Part shown: in pieces, positions 63,519-64,000 of the stretch
Layout of the letters: the number at the start of each line of letters is the position of its first letter
How positions within the stretch are numbered: the stretch's first letter is position 1
Source of the DNA: Elusimicrobiota bacterium
GTDB taxonomy: Bacteria > Elusimicrobiota > Elusimicrobia > UBA1565
Reading direction: 5' to 3'
Assembly: GCA_016196755.1 (NCBI GenBank)
Contig: JACPXC010000019.1
Span: 1-64,000, forward strand
DNA length: 64,000 nt
The notes under the pieces: generated by a model
What the model was told of the DNA's origin: nothing
The model's input: only the letters and a program-made list of their open reading frames with translations
The model's database searches: none
Translations under genes and position numbers: made by a program

Positions 63519-64000
63519 GAAGGGCAGCATTCGCCCGAGAACGTCGGGGTCCGTGACTCTCTTGTAGACGCTCAGATGTTGCGCCATCCACATAAACGGA
63601 GGCCGAACATCCCTCACGGCCTCGAAGACCCGGCCCGTGCACGGGCGGTCGTAGGCGAACCCCTTTTTTGCGAGACGGTCCACCCAGTACCGCTTCGGCC
63701 GCTCGTTGACGTGGTGATGGCCGCCCTGGTTAGGCGGCGCGGCGGACATGACGATCACGTCGCTGAAGCGGGCTAGGTTGTCCAGAAAGGCGTCCGAGAG
63801 CTCCTCGGGAATATGCTCGGCGACCTCCAGACAGAGCGCGAAGTCGAAGCGGCCCCACTCATTGGCGAATGGGACGGTCAAATCCTGGACGTGGACCGTG
63901 ACGGGGAAGGAGTGCGCGGGCGGAGGAGCCACCCCGTCGAGCGCGAACGTCTCGACCCCGTGCCGGGCGAACTCGTGCGCATAGACGCCGCAGCCGCAGC
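63498..64000 (-). CDS. Class I SAM-dependent methyltransferase (5' end outside window)
   Basis: The open frame enters from the right edge, so the protein is partial; 167 residues are visible. The first visible residues (CGCGVYAHEFARHGVE) are the SAM-binding Gly-rich motif I, and VAPPPAHSFPVTVHVQDL, FDFALCLEVAEHIPEEL and VIVMSAAP are motifs II-IV of class I methyltransferases (Methyltransf_11/23 type). The C-terminal part (YWVDRLAKKGFAYD and following) resembles methyltransferases of polysaccharide or glycan clusters. The substrate is unknown. Codon use is less GC-biased than the neighbouring secreted operon. Confidence 0.85.
   Translation of the reverse strand, partial: CGCGVYAHEFARHGVETFALDGVAPPPAHSFPVTVHVQDLTVPFANEWGRFDFALCLEVAEHIPEELSDAFLDNLARFSDVIVMSAAPPNQGGHHHVNERPKRYWVDRLAKKGFAYDRPCTGRVFEAVRDVRPPFMWMAQHLSVYKRVTDPDVLGRMLPFSVRMGG

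Overview
The window is a GC-rich, very compact chromosomal segment of a Gram-negative-type bacterium: it has a Pal/OmpA outer-membrane lipoprotein, many Sec signal peptides, and a giant secreted repeat protein. Large FN3-like secreted proteins combined with many exported Ala/Pro-rich enzymes look to me like an Elusimicrobiota lineage. That is an inference from style; no rRNA or marker gene here fixes the taxonomy. No gene-free stretch exceeds about 300 bases. There is no CRISPR array, transposase or recognisable prophage. One tRNA (Gly-GCC) is present.

Layout. 1-1794: end of an unidentified gene, a small membrane protein and a TTG-initiated MBOAT O-acyltransferase. 1884-9771: a translationally coupled operon of tryptophanase, a histidine kinase with a pseudo-receiver, a GlcD-GlcE fusion, GlcF and a GAF/HD-GYP protein. 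9837-9910: tRNA-Gly with a strong hairpin, followed by a membrane glycosyltransferase-like gene bracketed by a 27-nt imperfect direct repeat. 11418-16553: envelope proteins, a DUF2079-like membrane protein, and a 30-aa peptide gene with a near-perfect Shine-Dalgarno, a terminator-like hairpin and a 2OG-Fe(II) oxygenase. 16615-26520: many exported proteins, including an exported NadD-like protein, an M13 metallopeptidase, Pal, a tandem kinase-like protein and a protein kinase carrying a signal peptide. 26481-32105: glucan phosphorylase coupled to a putative c-di-AMP module (CdaA fused to a YbbR domain, a DHH phosphoesterase, and a CNNM/CBS protein with a TrkA-C domain). 32179-38193: aconitase, ExoD-like, SnoaL-like and CRTAC1-like (FG-GAP/ASPIC) genes. 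38190-44606: a coupled six-gene cassette with a TPR protein, an A24 prepilin-peptidase-like protein, an HExxH protein and Spy-like coiled-coil proteins. 44736-63518: an 18.8-kb secreted-protein operon of three tandem paralogues of exactly 1488 bp each, a 4621-residue FN3-like protein and a secreted cupin. The window ends inside a methyltransferase gene.

Two genome-wide habits stand out. First, about a dozen first-in-operon genes have a -10-like hexamer (TANNNT type) ending only 6-8 nt before the start codon, which suggests widespread leaderless transcription. Second, genes inside operons overlap as ATGA, GTGA, TGATG or TAGTG, and convergent genes run into each other, sometimes sharing TTAA or CTAG as a double stop.

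The best candidates for undescribed biology are the exported nucleotide-dependent enzymes (kinases and NadD-like), the CdaA-YbbR fusion with an altered RHR motif, the micropeptide plus 2OG oxygenase pair, the HExxH/A24/TPR cassette, and the triplet-plus-giant secreted operon.
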